Source: CAYQJL01 sp964612295 (GTDB lineage Bacteria; Eisenbacteria; RBG-16-71-46; CAIMUX01; WJJG01). Taken from it: 64,000 bases of DNA. The notes under the pieces were generated by a model. The model did no database searches, was not told where the DNA came from, and was given only the letters and a program-made list of their open reading frames with translations. The DNA lies in NCBI GenBank assembly GCA_964612295.1, contig CAZTDY010000009.1, positions 31,601 to 95,600 of the forward strand, written 5' to 3'. Position numbers and translations under genes: made by a program. Shown here piece by piece: positions 6,629 through 16,109 of the stretch (the first letter of the stretch is position 1; every line of letters starts with the position of its first letter).

Positions 6629-9598
6629 CTAATCCGCACCGATCAAGACAAAGGGGGACCAATAGGCGGGATGGGAGAATGGCTGCGTGCCGTCTCCATC
6701 GGTGTGAGTTCGCAGCCACTGCTTCGCCTCGCGCAGGGCGGGGGTTGCGGGAAGCGTCCCGAGATTCTGATAGAACCTCTCCATGAGAAGCGCGGTCGCT
6801 TCATCCTCCACGTCCCACAAGCTCACGAGGAGGTTTCGGGCTCCGGCCTGGAGGAACGCGTGACTCCAGCCGATGTACCCCTCCCCCGGAACCTCGGACC
6901 CCAGCCCCGTCTGACAGCAACTCAGCGTGACCAGGTCCGCGCGGATGTCCCACTCCCTCACCACGTCGGCCGTCGTGATCAGGCCGTCGCAGATTCGTTG
7001 CCCGGCGAGGATCGCCTCAAATGGGTCGGGGAGATCGACCGTCGAGAACACGAGCGCGGAACGATCCGGTCTGAGTGCATCCTGGATCGCATGCGTCGCC
7101 AGATGAATCGTGCGGAAGGATGTCAGCGTCCCGTTGTCGACCATCGTCGTCAGGCTTTGCTCCGTAGCCTCCTCACCGACAAGAACGGTCGGGCTGGGCA
7201 AGAGGCACGCGATCCGCTCGACTTCCTGACGGGTCGCCGCCAGCCGCGGCAAGGCCGCGAGGATCGGCTCGACGTGATCCGGACAGAAGGGCGGATCCCC
7301 CAGGAGAAGCGCTCGATCCTCCTGCGGCCGCTCGCCCAGGCGGCGCTCCCGGAGCCAGCTGTAGATGGTCGCGGACGGCGCGTAGGAAATCGCCGTGGAT
7401 TCGATCGCGGCCACCCCGTCGGCATCCACCAGAATCTCCAGTGGGACTCCCAGCAGCGGGCCGTCGGAAAGCACGATCAGATGCGTGATCTCCTCCAGGT
7501 GCGGCATGAGCGGCGCGACCCACTGCCGCCAGAGCTTGTTCCCCTCGGCCGCGATGCGGGTGGTCTCCATCACAGGAAGCGGCCAGCTTCCGGCCCGGCG
7601 CAGAGATTCGCGGAAGGCGTCCACTGACCGGTGAGCGGCAGGGGTCACCTCCTCGAGCGCCACCCAGCGGACCGGACCATCGGATCGGATGACGTAGCCC
7701 CAGGCGGGAAGATCCAGATGGTCATCTTCGATGTGGACCCACCCCAGGATGGCACAGTCGCTGGACAGCTGAGCCTGCACACGATCCAGCGCGTAACAGT
7801 CGCCGGCCGGAACCGGATGTTGCGCCACGACCTCTTGTTGATGCTTGCTCCAGGCTGCCTGAATCTCGAGAAGCCGGGTTCGCTGCTCGGAGACCCGCGT
7901 CAGCATCTCACGCGACGAATCGGCCCTGGACTGCTGTTGGAGGGCGGTCAGCCGGCGCTCTGCCTGACCCAGCCCAACCCGAAGCGAGTCGGCTCGTTTT
8001 TCCTCGCTCACGCTGAGCGGATGTTCACTGGCGGCAAGCAGAAGGTCCGCCAACCCGCGCCCCAAAGAACGCTCGACCGCCGGCCAGGCCTGGACGGGAT
8101 GACCCGCGAGGAGATGGGCGGCAGCCAACATCAGGTGTGGTGAAGCCAAGAAGCTGGAACGGGAGGAGCCGGCACCCATCCGCACCCGGGCCGTTTCGTA
8201 GGCATCGGCGGCTGACGCCAGCAACGACTCGGCCTCAGCGTAGGCCGCACCGGCCAGGGCGCACTCGGCCAAACGCGAGCGCCCCGCAACGACCAGAGGA
8301 TGATCGGGGGAAACCAAGTCCCCCAACATGGCCAGCGCCTCCTCGAGCAGCGGTTCGGCTGCCGAATACCCCGCCGTGCGACGCAAGAGGATGGCCAGAT
8401 CAATCAGGCCTTCGGCGATATCGGGGTGTTGCGCGCCGTAGGCCCGCCGCCGGATCGCGAGCGCAGCGCGCAGCTTCGCTTCCGCCTCTTCGTTCTGATC
8501 CAGTGCGCCATGCAGATGGGCCAGGCCCACCAGGCTCTCCGCGACCGAGGGATGGTCCTCTCCCATCGTTCGGCGACGAATCGAGAGCGCTTCTTCCAGA
8601 AACGGTTGGGCAGACCCGTATTCCTTTCGGTCGTAGAGCACGTTGCCGAGATTGCTGACGTATTGGGCAAGCATCGGATTCGCCTCGGGCAGCGTGGCGC
8701 GAAGGATGGAGATGGCCTCGAGGTAGAGTTGCTCGGCCTGGGTCAGCTTGCCCTGCTTCTTGAGCAGCACGGCGAGGTTGTTGAGACTCTGGGCCACCTC
8801 GCCGGCCTGGTCACCGTGAACCCGCCGGCGCCAGGCCAGCGCCTCGCGAAAGAGGGGCTCGGCATCCGCGTAATGGCTCCGCTGGTAGAGAATCACACCC
8901 AAGTTGTTCATCCCCGACAGAATCGACGGGTGATCGGGATCGCGGATGTCGCGGATCATCCGGAGGGCTTCGCGGAAGTGAGTCTCGGCCAGATCGTACT
9001 CGCCGGCATCGCGCTCGATACAGGCAAGCGTGTTGAGTACATTGAACGTGTGCGGTTGCGGATGACGCCAGAGTGCGCGATCGAGGGCCAGGGCCCGCAG
9101 CGCGTGTGCACGGGCCTTCTCGAGATGCCCTGCCTCTTTGGCCAGAACCGCGAGGTTGTTGAGCACGATCGGAGCCTCGTACGATTCGGGTCCCAGGAGC
9201 CTGATCCGCACCTCGGCCTGGTGCTCCGCAGCCGTCACGCCTTCCTCATAGCGACCCTGCGCGTGGAGATCTTCGAGGTCTCCATAGGATGCATCGGCCG
9301 CGGCCAGCTCCGCCATCTGGTCGGGAGGAAGCCGAAGAATGTACTCCAGCAGCTCAACGCGGGCGGAGATCTCCTCCCACTGCCACTCGCGAGAATGTGC
9401 ATCGGAGCGCACCTGTTCCCGAAGGTCGCGCCCGACCTCGAGCGCCGTCTCATATGCACCCTGCTCGCGTAGGTCGTCGATCGTGGCGGAAACAGAGTCG
9501 AAGACCGCCTCGGTAACATTCGCGCCGGCGGTGCCCGTCATCAGCGCCAAGAGAAACGTGACCACCCAAACCGAACGGCTAGTCATCGTGAAGCTCAT
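6629..9598 (-). CDS. TPR-CHAT caspase-like protease, probably exported or membrane-associated
   Basis: A 989-residue protein. The start at 9598 (alternative ATG at 9586) gives a hydrophobic signal segment ending near TGTAGA, so the protein is likely periplasmic or membrane-anchored. About eight kinesin-light-chain-type TPRs (42-residue periodicity, A-x2-L-x2-EAL-x3-RR) span roughly residues 110-480. A coiled/linker region follows, then a CHAT domain from about 700 to the end. The CHAT dyad is intact: H836 in HLATHA and C895 in LSCCQTGLG, with the family's GEGYIGWSHAFLQAGARN and SLWDVEDEAT blocks after it. CHAT domains are caspase-clan peptidases (established). The gene overlaps the anti-sigma-like gene upstream by 20 nt, so translation is coupled. 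Substrate unknown; the secreted neighbours or the anti-sigma-like protein are reasonable guesses. Confidence 0.9.
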   Translation of the reverse strand: MSFTMTSRSVWVVTFLLALMTGTAGANVTEAVFDSVSATIDDLREQGAYETALEVGRDLREQVRSDAHSREWQWEEISARVELLEYILRLPPDQMAELAAADASYGDLEDLHAQGRYEEGVTAAEHQAEVRIRLLGPESYEAPIVLNNLAVLAKEAGHLEKARAHALRALALDRALWRHPQPHTFNVLNTLACIERDAGEYDLAETHFREALRMIRDIRDPDHPSILSGMNNLGVILYQRSHYADAEPLFREALAWRRRVHGDQAGEVAQSLNNLAVLLKKQGKLTQAEQLYLEAISILRATLPEANPMLAQYVSNLGNVLYDRKEYGSAQPFLEEALSIRRRTMGEDHPSVAESLVGLAHLHGALDQNEEAEAKLRAALAIRRRAYGAQHPDIAEGLIDLAILLRRTAGYSAAEPLLEEALAMLGDLVSPDHPLVVAGRSRLAECALAGAAYAEAESLLASAADAYETARVRMGAGSSRSSFLASPHLMLAAAHLLAGHPVQAWPAVERSLGRGLADLLLAASEHPLSVSEEKRADSLRVGLGQAERRLTALQQQSRADSSREMLTRVSEQRTRLLEIQAAWSKHQQEVVAQHPVPAGDCYALDRVQAQLSSDCAILGWVHIEDDHLDLPAWGYVIRSDGPVRWVALEEVTPAAHRSVDAFRESLRRAGSWPLPVMETTRIAAEGNKLWRQWVAPLMPHLEEITHLIVLSDGPLLGVPLEILVDADGVAAIESTAISYAPSATIYSWLRERRLGERPQEDRALLLGDPPFCPDHVEPILAALPRLAATRQEVERIACLLPSPTVLVGEEATEQSLTTMVDNGTLTSFRTIHLATHAIQDALRPDRSALVFSTVDLPDPFEAILAGQRICDGLITTADVVREWDIRADLVTLSCCQTGLGSEVPGEGYIGWSHAFLQAGARNLLVSLWDVEDEATALLMERFYQNLGTLPATPALREAKQWLRTHTDGDGTQPFSHPAYWSPFVLIGAD

Positions 9599-10394
9599 CT
9601 TCGGCCTGCGCACGCGCCCCCACGCCGCCGGGCATCTCCCGCAGGTGGTGGAGCAGTGATTCGGCTTCGGCGAAGCGATCGCACTCTCGCCAGGCGATGT
9701 AGAGAGTCCACATGGCTTCGGCTCCCCAGGGATCCGGTATCGACTCCAGAGGAAGCGGAGCCAGGATCTCGGCCGCTTCCGTGTAGTCACCCCTCCACGC
9801 CAGTGCGCTGCTCAGGTAGACCTGCCGCAGCTGATCATAGGGCGGCTGCGCCTGAGCCGTACTCAGCAGGCGAATCGCCCTGGGCATATCCCGGCGTCCG
9901 TAGGCATCCAATCCGCCCAGCAGATCCGCATCCAACGCGCCGCCTCCCTCGGCGCGGACGTGCTGGAGCTTCTCGACGGCCGGGAGCCACTGAAGCCGGT
10001 GGTCCCTTAGACCGCGATCCGGCAACAGCCACAGCAGGAGCAGAGCAGCCGCCGCTACCGCGCCGAAGGTGAATCCCCAGGTTCGGCGACGGCGGAAGAG
10101 CCCGGCCAGGGATCGGTCTTCCGTCGGCACAGGCAGGGCAGGCTCGAGCACAAAGTGGCCGGACGGATCGCGAACCAGACGATGGCGAGCAGTGCGGCGT
10201 TCATGGCCGGTGACCAGACTGCGGAACCGGGTCTCGCAGGTCGCACAGGAGGAGAGGTGAGCCAGGTGCGCATCCCGCTCGGCTTCCGGCAGTAGATTGT
10301 GAATCAGTTCCAGACACTGATCCTCTGAAACATGCTTCGGATTGGTGGGGGGACTTCCGGCGCCACCCCAGTCGTCATTCTTGGGACTATCCAT
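9579..10394 (-). CDS. Membrane anti-sigma-factor-like protein: zinc finger, one TM helix, TPR-like periplasmic part
   Basis: A 271-residue protein. The N-terminus carries H46-x3-C50-x2-C53, the HxxxCxxC signature of zf-HC2/ZAS anti-sigma factors, inside a helical domain (about residues 22-62). A single transmembrane helix lies at about 106-124 after an RRRR stop. The rest (about 140-271) is alanine/leucine-rich with paired helices that read as degenerate TPRs (DAYGRRDMPRAIRLL, ALAWRGDYTEAAEIL). Its ATG overlaps the end of the sigma-factor gene by 8 nt, the usual arrangement for sigma/anti-sigma pairs. Likely role: hold the ECF sigma factor at the membrane until a periplasmic signal, possibly involving the CHAT protein, releases it (inference). 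Confidence 0.8.
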   Translation of the reverse strand: MDSPKNDDWGGAGSPPTNPKHVSEDQCLELIHNLLPEAERDAHLAHLSSCATCETRFRSLVTGHERRTARHRLVRDPSGHFVLEPALPVPTEDRSLAGLFRRRRTWGFTFGAVAAAALLLLWLLPDRGLRDHRLQWLPAVEKLQHVRAEGGGALDADLLGGLDAYGRRDMPRAIRLLSTAQAQPPYDQLRQVYLSSALAWRGDYTEAAEILAPLPLESIPDPWGAEAMWTLYIAWRECDRFAEAESLLHHLREMPGGVGARAQAEDELHDD

Positions 10395-11220
10395 GGGGCT
10401 TCTCCAGATTGAATAGCTTCCACAGCTCGACGAAGGTGCCCGGCGGCATCTCGTGAGGTTCGAACCCAGCCTTGCGCATACAGGCGCGGATCATCTCGCG
10501 GCACCGCTGCAGGAGAACATCGACATGGCCCGGTTTCAGACCGACCCCGGGATGCGTCGCGATCTCCTTACTCGGCATTTCGCAAAACACCCTCAGGAAC
10601 CAGGCGCGACGCGCGCGGGGCGCCAGCCCCCCCGCGCAACCCTTCAGGGCCTCGGCAAAGTCACGGCGTTCGACCTGGAGATCCGGAGGCTCGGCCGCCC
10701 CCGGCTGATGCGTGAAGTGGTTCGTTTCCCGATCCAGTTGAGTCTCCACATTTTCAGCCGAGCGGCGGTGATCGGCTCTCAACGTGTCGATCAGGGCGTT
10801 CCGCGCGGTCTTCGACAGAAAGGCCGCCACCTCGCCGGGGCTGCGCGCATCCGGCTCCCACCGTCCCGAAACGATTCGATTGAGCAAATCCAGGGCTTTC
10901 TGGGCGGCGATGTCCTCGATGTCATCGTGACTGAAGCCCGTCAGACTGCGCGCATGTCGGTGGGCGTAAAGGGCAATCGCATCGAAGAGCAACTTCCACA
11001 GATCTCCGCCAAGGCGATCGTTCGGGTGGAGCCGCAGTTCACGACCCAGTTGTTGCAGGCGCTGAGGCCACTCGAGCAGTGCGGAGACGGTCAACTGTAC
11101 ACTCCCGGTCCGGTCGGCTGACGATGCGGAGCTTCCCCGTTCGGCTTCGAACGCTGACCATAGACCGCGGTTGTACAGGAGACAAGATGGAAGCCTCGAA
11201 TGCACAACCGCGGTCCGCAT
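10387..11220 (-). CDS. ECF-type RNA polymerase sigma factor
   Basis: A 277-residue protein with a sigma region 2-like segment (LWKLLFDAIALYAHRHA through SHDDIEDIAAQKALDLL and AFLSKTARNALIDTLR) and a region 4-like C-terminal helix-turn-helix (LAPRARRAWFLRVFCEMPSKEIA through VDVLLQRCREMIRACM). The N-terminal ~60 residues look unstructured, and a later start such as a GTG near the VQLTV segment is possible. The ATG at 11220 follows GGAGAG and sits 1 nt after the stop of the upstream secreted-protein gene. Overlap with the anti-sigma-like gene argues for coupled expression. The family subgroup cannot be assigned without alignment. Confidence 0.82.
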   Translation of the reverse strand: MRTAVVHSRLPSCLLYNRGLWSAFEAERGSSASSADRTGSVQLTVSALLEWPQRLQQLGRELRLHPNDRLGGDLWKLLFDAIALYAHRHARSLTGFSHDDIEDIAAQKALDLLNRIVSGRWEPDARSPGEVAAFLSKTARNALIDTLRADHRRSAENVETQLDRETNHFTHQPGAAEPPDLQVERRDFAEALKGCAGGLAPRARRAWFLRVFCEMPSKEIATHPGVGLKPGHVDVLLQRCREMIRACMRKAGFEPHEMPPGTFVELWKLFNLEKPHG

Positions 11221-11221
11221 G

Positions 11222-12994
11222 TCATCTCTCCAGGACAACCACAGAACAGGCTACGGGATCTTGCCCCGCAACGCTCAGTTCGGCCCAGTAGACCCCCGTC
11301 GGAACCGGACGGCCGTCGCCCGCCCGGCCATCCCACGAGAAATGATGGTCCCCGGCCGCCAACTCGCCTTGAACAACCTGCCGCACGAGCCGTCCGTTGC
11401 TGTCGACAACGCGCAGGCAGCCTGTCTCGGCCGTTGGAAGCCTGAATCGCAGCGTCCCTGACGTCGTGATCGGATTCGGCTCGACGCGCAGATTCAAGGC
11501 CTGCCGGAATCCCGGCTGCTCCGCATACGGGTCGGCGCCGGGTTCGCCGTCCACGCTACTAGAAAGCCAGACGAGCCCGACCTGCAGGTCGTCCAAGAGG
11601 GGAGCCCCGGCGGTCGGAAAACGATCGGGAAGACCCAGTGGCGCGCCCGCGTTGTAGAACTCGAACACGACCCGCACCGAATCCCACTCGGCCGGCAACG
11701 GTTCGCCGGCCAGTCCATCCAGATTTGTGAGATTGGCGAGCCAGGTTTCAGCCTGCGCAGTCCCCGAGTGCCACCAGGTGTTCTGTCCGCGCCGCAACGA
11801 CCAGCGATCCTCGGCCCCGCCCTCGCCCGGGCTTGGATACACCCGGTAACCGGGTCGGAACATGGGACCCATGGCGCTCAGGAACGTGCTGTAACGCACG
11901 ATGGTTTCGTCGCAGCCCGGCGGCAAAGAGACGTCCTGAACCACGGGTCCCGACTGACCGGCCTGCGAGCCGACCGGCATACTGGGCGCGTCGCGGCTGT
12001 TGCCCCGGTTGTCCAGGAATTCCAGCACGTTGCCGGTCATGGGCCAGTCCGTGAGACCGGATTCCTCGACCCACGGAACCCAGGCGGATTCCGGGACCGT
12101 CCCCATGACCGACTGTCCACCGGACGCGCACTTCTCGAACGTCCAGCCGTCAGGACCGGTGTCGAAGTTGTATCCGAAGGATCCGCCGCCGCCGATCGTG
12201 ATCCTCACCTGGTCCACCCCCAAGGGGCCGCAGGGAGAATCCCATCCGCCATCCTGGTCCGACCAGGCGCCGTCGGCTTCCACGAAGAAACCCAGTTGCG
12301 CAAGGTGGGTGCCCGACGGAATCTCAGCAGCACCCACGACGGCCGCAAACTCCGCCCAGACCTCCGGCGAGCCCTCCACCCCGGTCAGGGAGGAGACGAG
12401 CACCTCGTCGAGTGGTTGCCCGGTATCATCGAAGCAGTGCAGATTGACATACACATAGTCCCAGCCGGTCTCCGTGTTCAGGAAGTACTCAAAGGAAATC
12501 CCGACCGAGGCGTCCACGGTCAGATCGAATTGGGGCGAGCGCGCACGTTGGCACATGAAGTTCTGATAGCCGATTCCGCTCTCGAAGTGGCGCTCCCAGG
12601 CCTCGTCTTCATGGATGCCGCACCAGAGTATGCCCCCCTCTTCTACCGGCATACAGGGATCCCCGTGGGCGATGAAGTCCGCTGCGGTCACGCGCTCGAA
12701 GTACACGCCGGGGTTGATGTAGTTGCCGTGCGGTTCCCATCCCTGCAGGGGATCTTCGACAATCGTGTCCCAATCCCAGATTCCCCCAAGGTAGCCCATG
12801 CCCGTCCCGTCATCCCCGCCCGTCCAGGCGGTGTCATCGCGCGCCCCCGAGAACCTCCCCGGCTCGCTCTGCTGGGGAGGCGGCATCGGCTGCAGCAGAT
12901 CCCCCACCGGATCGTTCGGGGTGACGGCAAGCGCTGAAGGCACCAGGGTCAAGATCGTTCCAAGGGTCAGCATGATCAGTGTCAGAGTCTTCAT
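11222..12994 (-). CDS. Secreted protein of unknown function with FlgD-Ig-like C-terminal tail
   Basis: A 590-residue protein. The ATG at 12994 follows GGAAGGAGG and opens a clear signal peptide (MKTLTLIMLTLGTILTLVP, cleavage near SALA). The body has aromatic, Gly/Asp-rich beta segments (WDWDT, SFGYNFDTGPDGWTFEKC, FDLTVDASVGISFEYFLN) typical of carbohydrate- or MAM-like jelly-roll modules, but I cannot name a family. The C-terminal ~85 residues (VEPNPITTSGTLRFRL to SVVVLER) carry the shared tail with WDGRAGDGRPVPTGVY. It is the first gene of the sigma/anti-sigma/CHAT unit, 1 nt before the sigma-factor start, and is divergent from the MacAB-like operon. Confidence 0.82.
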   Translation of the reverse strand: MKTLTLIMLTLGTILTLVPSALAVTPNDPVGDLLQPMPPPQQSEPGRFSGARDDTAWTGGDDGTGMGYLGGIWDWDTIVEDPLQGWEPHGNYINPGVYFERVTAADFIAHGDPCMPVEEGGILWCGIHEDEAWERHFESGIGYQNFMCQRARSPQFDLTVDASVGISFEYFLNTETGWDYVYVNLHCFDDTGQPLDEVLVSSLTGVEGSPEVWAEFAAVVGAAEIPSGTHLAQLGFFVEADGAWSDQDGGWDSPCGPLGVDQVRITIGGGGSFGYNFDTGPDGWTFEKCASGGQSVMGTVPESAWVPWVEESGLTDWPMTGNVLEFLDNRGNSRDAPSMPVGSQAGQSGPVVQDVSLPPGCDETIVRYSTFLSAMGPMFRPGYRVYPSPGEGGAEDRWSLRRGQNTWWHSGTAQAETWLANLTNLDGLAGEPLPAEWDSVRVVFEFYNAGAPLGLPDRFPTAGAPLLDDLQVGLVWLSSSVDGEPGADPYAEQPGFRQALNLRVEPNPITTSGTLRFRLPTAETGCLRVVDSNGRLVRQVVQGELAAGDHHFSWDGRAGDGRPVPTGVYWAELSVAGQDPVACSVVVLER

Positions 12995-13158
12995 CACGGT
13001 CTCCTCCTTCCCGCCATTTGAATCCGATGGGGGATGACTGCTGTCACCGGGAGCACGAGTGGAAGAGACGGAATCTAACAGGCGATTTGACCTGCAGGTT
13101 CTCCGCTGGTTTTCCTCAGCCGGTGCGTTTGGACACTGGAGGGAGGAAGGAGCAAGCC

Positions 13159-14142
13159 ATGAAACGAGCAATCTTCATCGGAATCGCCATCCTGGTCGCC
13201 ACGGTCGTCACCTGGGTCATCGTGCGCGAGTCCGGGGCGAGCACCACAGCGTACCGGTTTGTGACCGTGGATCAGGGGACGGTCACCGAAACCGTCGCCA
13301 GCACGGGGACGCTGGATGCGATCACGACGGTGGAGGTGGGCACCGAGGTGTCGGGGTCCATCGACCAGCTCTATGCCGACTTCAACGATGAGGTTGTCGA
13401 AGGGCAACTGATCGCGGTCCTCGACACCACCCTGCTCGAGATCGCCGTTCGGGAAACCCAGGCGAACCTGGATCGCAGCCTGGCGCAGCTCAAGTACACC
13501 CAGCGCGAGTATGAGCGGAAGGACAAGCTGTTCGAGCAGGGTCTTGTGGCGGAAACTGAGCACTACAAGGCAGCCTACGAACTGGAAACTGCCCGAGCGG
13601 ACGTCGGCGCCGTCGAGGCCCGGCTGCAGGAGGCCCAGGAGAAGCTGGCCGACGCGAGGATCTACGCCCCCGTCTCCGGCATCGTCATCGAGCGCGATGT
13701 CGATGTCGGGCAAACCGTGGCCGCCAGCCTCTCCTCACCCCGCCTCTTCCTCATCGCGGAGGACCTTGCCTCCATGAGGATCTTCGTGGCCGTGGATGAA
13801 AGCGACATCGGCAAGATCCATGCGGGTCAACCCGTTGAATTCCAGGTGCAGGCCTATCCCGACGAGCTGTTCGAGGGCACCGTGAGCCAAGTGAGGCTGC
13901 AGTCGGAGGTGGATCAGAATGTGGTGACCTATACCGTGGTCATCGACGTCGGCAATGGCGACCGCCGGCTGTTGCCCGGGATCACGGACGGGCAGTACAC
14001 CGAGGTGCGCGGACCCGATCTGGCGAACGGTCGGCGGGTGATCGTGGGCACGACGACCCAATCCTCGCAAGCGGCCAGCAGCAGTCCGTTTCAATCGGAG
14101 CAGCGGAACACGCGCCGGGGACCTCCCGGGCCGGGCTTCTAG
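13159..14142 (+). CDS. MacA/HlyD-type periplasmic adaptor (membrane fusion protein)
   Basis: A 327-residue protein anchored by one N-terminal TM helix (about residues 4-24). The two halves of the lipoyl/barrel-sandwich domain (TETVASTGTLDAITTVEVGTEVSG and DARIYAPVSGIVIERDVDVGQ) flank a helical hairpin rich in coiled-coil heptads (about 90-170). A beta-barrel segment (MRIFVAVDESDIGKIHAGQPVEF) follows. It links an inner-membrane ABC transporter to an outer-membrane channel; no TolC homologue is seen here. GGAGGGAGGAAGG precedes the ATG. The adaptor, ATPase and permease genes are tightly packed (12 nt, then 4-nt overlap). The Gly/Pro-rich C-terminus is low complexity. It is shorter than E. coli MacA. 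Confidence 0.92.
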   Translation: MKRAIFIGIAILVATVVTWVIVRESGASTTAYRFVTVDQGTVTETVASTGTLDAITTVEVGTEVSGSIDQLYADFNDEVVEGQLIAVLDTTLLEIAVRETQANLDRSLAQLKYTQREYERKDKLFEQGLVAETEHYKAAYELETARADVGAVEARLQEAQEKLADARIYAPVSGIVIERDVDVGQTVAASLSSPRLFLIAEDLASMRIFVAVDESDIGKIHAGQPVEFQVQAYPDELFEGTVSQVRLQSEVDQNVVTYTVVIDVGNGDRRLLPGITDGQYTEVRGPDLANGRRVIVGTTTQSSQAASSSPFQSEQRNTRRGPPGPGF

Positions 14143-14154
14143 AGGAGAGCCGCC

Positions 14155-14889
14155 ATGATTCTCCCAACCGACAACGGCTCGCCGGCCGACGGCGTCATCC
14201 TCGCGCACGATCTCACGCGGACCTATCGGATAGGGAACACCCCGGTCCATGCCCTACGGCAGGTCAACCTTACGGTGCGCCGCGGCGAGATGATCTCGAT
14301 CATGGGCGCCTCGGGCTCCGGGAAATCGACACTGCTCAACCTGCTGGGCTGCCTCGATTCCCCGACGTCCGGATCCCTCTGCCTCGCGGGACGGGAAACG
14401 CGGGGGCTGAGCCGCGATGAGCAGGCGCGGATTCGAAACCAGCTGATCGGCATCGTCTTTCAGGGTTTCAACCTGCTCACGCGCACCAGCGCGGTCGAGA
14501 ATGTGGAACTCCCCCTGCTCTATCGCCGAAACGGCCGGGCCGCCGACTCGCGGCGGGCGGCCACGGACATGCTACGCCGGGTCGGACTCGGCGAAAGGCT
14601 GGCGCACGATTCCACCGAGCTTTCGGGCGGAGAGCAACAGCGGGTCGCCATCGCGAGGGCGATGATCAGTCAGCCGGAGATTCTCCTGGCCGATGAGCCG
14701 ACCGGCAACCTCGACTCCAAGACTTCGATTGAAGTGATGGGTCTGTTCCAGGAACTGAACGAACAGGGAATCACGATCCTGATCGTCACCCACGAGGATG
14801 AGATCGCCCAGTACACGAACCGGATCATCGAGCTGCGCGATGGGCAGATCGTCAGTGACAGGCCTGTGGAAGAGGAGGCCATCCGATGA
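14155..14889 (+). CDS. MacB/LolD-type ABC transporter ATPase
   Basis: A 244-residue ATP-binding subunit. Walker A GASGSGKST is at 51-59, the signature LSGGEQQRVAIARAM in the second half, and Walker B ILLADEPTG just after. The N-terminus (VHALRQVNLTVRRGEM) and the ITILIVTHEDEIA switch region match the MacB/LolD group, which powers export across the periplasm through a FtsX-like permease. AGAGGAGAG precedes the ATG. The final codons overlap the permease start by 4 nt (ATGA). Confidence 0.95.
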   Translation: MILPTDNGSPADGVILAHDLTRTYRIGNTPVHALRQVNLTVRRGEMISIMGASGSGKSTLLNLLGCLDSPTSGSLCLAGRETRGLSRDEQARIRNQLIGIVFQGFNLLTRTSAVENVELPLLYRRNGRAADSRRAATDMLRRVGLGERLAHDSTELSGGEQQRVAIARAMISQPEILLADEPTGNLDSKTSIEVMGLFQELNEQGITILIVTHEDEIAQYTNRIIELRDGQIVSDRPVEEEAIR

Positions 14890-16103
14890 ATGCTCTGGCC
14901 CTGGGACGCCTGGCGGTCCGCAATGTTGTCCGCAATCCCATGCGCAGTGGGCTGACGATGCTCGGCATCGTGATCGGCGTTGCCGCCGTGCTGGTCATGG
15001 TCGGCATCGGGGAAGGTGCGCAGGCCCAGATTCGCCAGCGCATCGAAAGCCTCGGCACAAACCTGATCGTGATCTCCCCCGGCGCGCACACGCAGGGCGG
15101 AGTGAGCGGCGGCGGGGCTAGCGGCAACAGCCTGACCGTCGATGATGTGGAGCTGTTGGCCCGCGAGAGCTTGATGATCACCGCCATTTCCCCACTGATT
15201 GCCAGCGGGGGCCAGGTGATCGGGGGGACCGGCAACTGGCGCGCGCCGATTCAGGGCGTCTCGACCGACTACGCGCACATCCGGGATCTCACCACCAGTT
15301 CGGGAGCCTTCTTCGACGAATCCGCCGTCCGAACTTACGAGAAGGTCGCCGTTCTCGGGAAGACAGTTTCGGACATTCTCTTCCCGGAAAGCGACCCCGT
15401 CGGGGAGAGAGTGCAGCTTCGCAATGTCCCCTTCACCGTCATCGGCGTGTTGGATGCAAAGGGCCAATCCGCGGACGGCACCGACATGGACGATGTGATT
15501 CTGATCCCCTACACCACGTTGCAGCGTCGCCTGTCGGGCCGGCAGTTCATTCCCATGATTCTGGCCAGCGCCTCCTCCCCCGGCGACATCGCGCCGGCTC
15601 AGGAGGAACTCCAGATTCTGATGAGAGAGGCGCACGAACTGGCCAGCTGGGAAGAGGATGACTTCACGGTCCGCAATCAATCCGATCTGGCGGAGACCGC
15701 GGAAGGAACCACTGAGGTGATGACCCAGCTCCTGGCGGCCATTGCCGGGGTGTCTCTGATCGTGGGGGGCATCGGCATCATGAACATCATGCTCGTGTCG
15801 GTCACTGAGCGCACTCGGGAGATCGGGATCCGCATCGCGGTTGGCGCACGGGGCCAGGACGTGCTGCGGCAGTTTCTGGTCGAGAGCGTGGTGATGACAT
15901 TGCTGGGCGGATGCATCGGCATCGCCACCGGCTTCGCGGGCGCCCTGGTGCTGTCCCGGTTCACCGGCTGGAGCACCTACATCTCCCCGCAGGCGATCGC
16001 GATGGCGATGGGTTGCTCGGCCCTCGTGGGTATCTTCTTCGGATACTATCCGGCCAGACGCGCTGCGGCGCTCGATCCCATCCAGGCCCTCAGGCAGGAG
16101 TAG
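14886..16103 (+). CDS. MacB-type ABC transporter permease (FtsX-like)
   Basis: A 405-residue integral membrane protein: TM1 at about 21-43, a large periplasmic MacB-PCD domain (about 45-275), then three TM helices. The conserved GGIGIMNIMLVSVTERTREIGIR block and the C-terminal PARRAAALDPIQALRQE are diagnostic of the family. With the adaptor and ATPase upstream it forms a tripartite exporter of the macrolide/peptide/lipoprotein type; the substrate is not deducible. It converges on the gene at 16110-19151 with only 6 nt between the stops. Confidence 0.95.
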   Translation: MNALALGRLAVRNVVRNPMRSGLTMLGIVIGVAAVLVMVGIGEGAQAQIRQRIESLGTNLIVISPGAHTQGGVSGGGASGNSLTVDDVELLARESLMITAISPLIASGGQVIGGTGNWRAPIQGVSTDYAHIRDLTTSSGAFFDESAVRTYEKVAVLGKTVSDILFPESDPVGERVQLRNVPFTVIGVLDAKGQSADGTDMDDVILIPYTTLQRRLSGRQFIPMILASASSPGDIAPAQEELQILMREAHELASWEEDDFTVRNQSDLAETAEGTTEVMTQLLAAIAGVSLIVGGIGIMNIMLVSVTERTREIGIRIAVGARGQDVLRQFLVESVVMTLLGGCIGIATGFAGALVLSRFTGWSTYISPQAIAMAMGCSALVGIFFGYYPARRAAALDPIQALRQE

Positions 16104-16109
16104 CCGCGC

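Noticed and set aside
10440..10465. GGTTCGAACC-like string resembling a tRNA T-loop
   Set aside because: No acceptor, D or anticodon stem surrounds it and it lies inside the sigma-factor gene.
13090..13099. ACCTGCAGGT palindrome in the divergent region between the secreted-protein gene and the MacA-like gene
   Set aside because: A 10-bp palindrome is expected by chance in this length, and no promoter element pairs with it convincingly.
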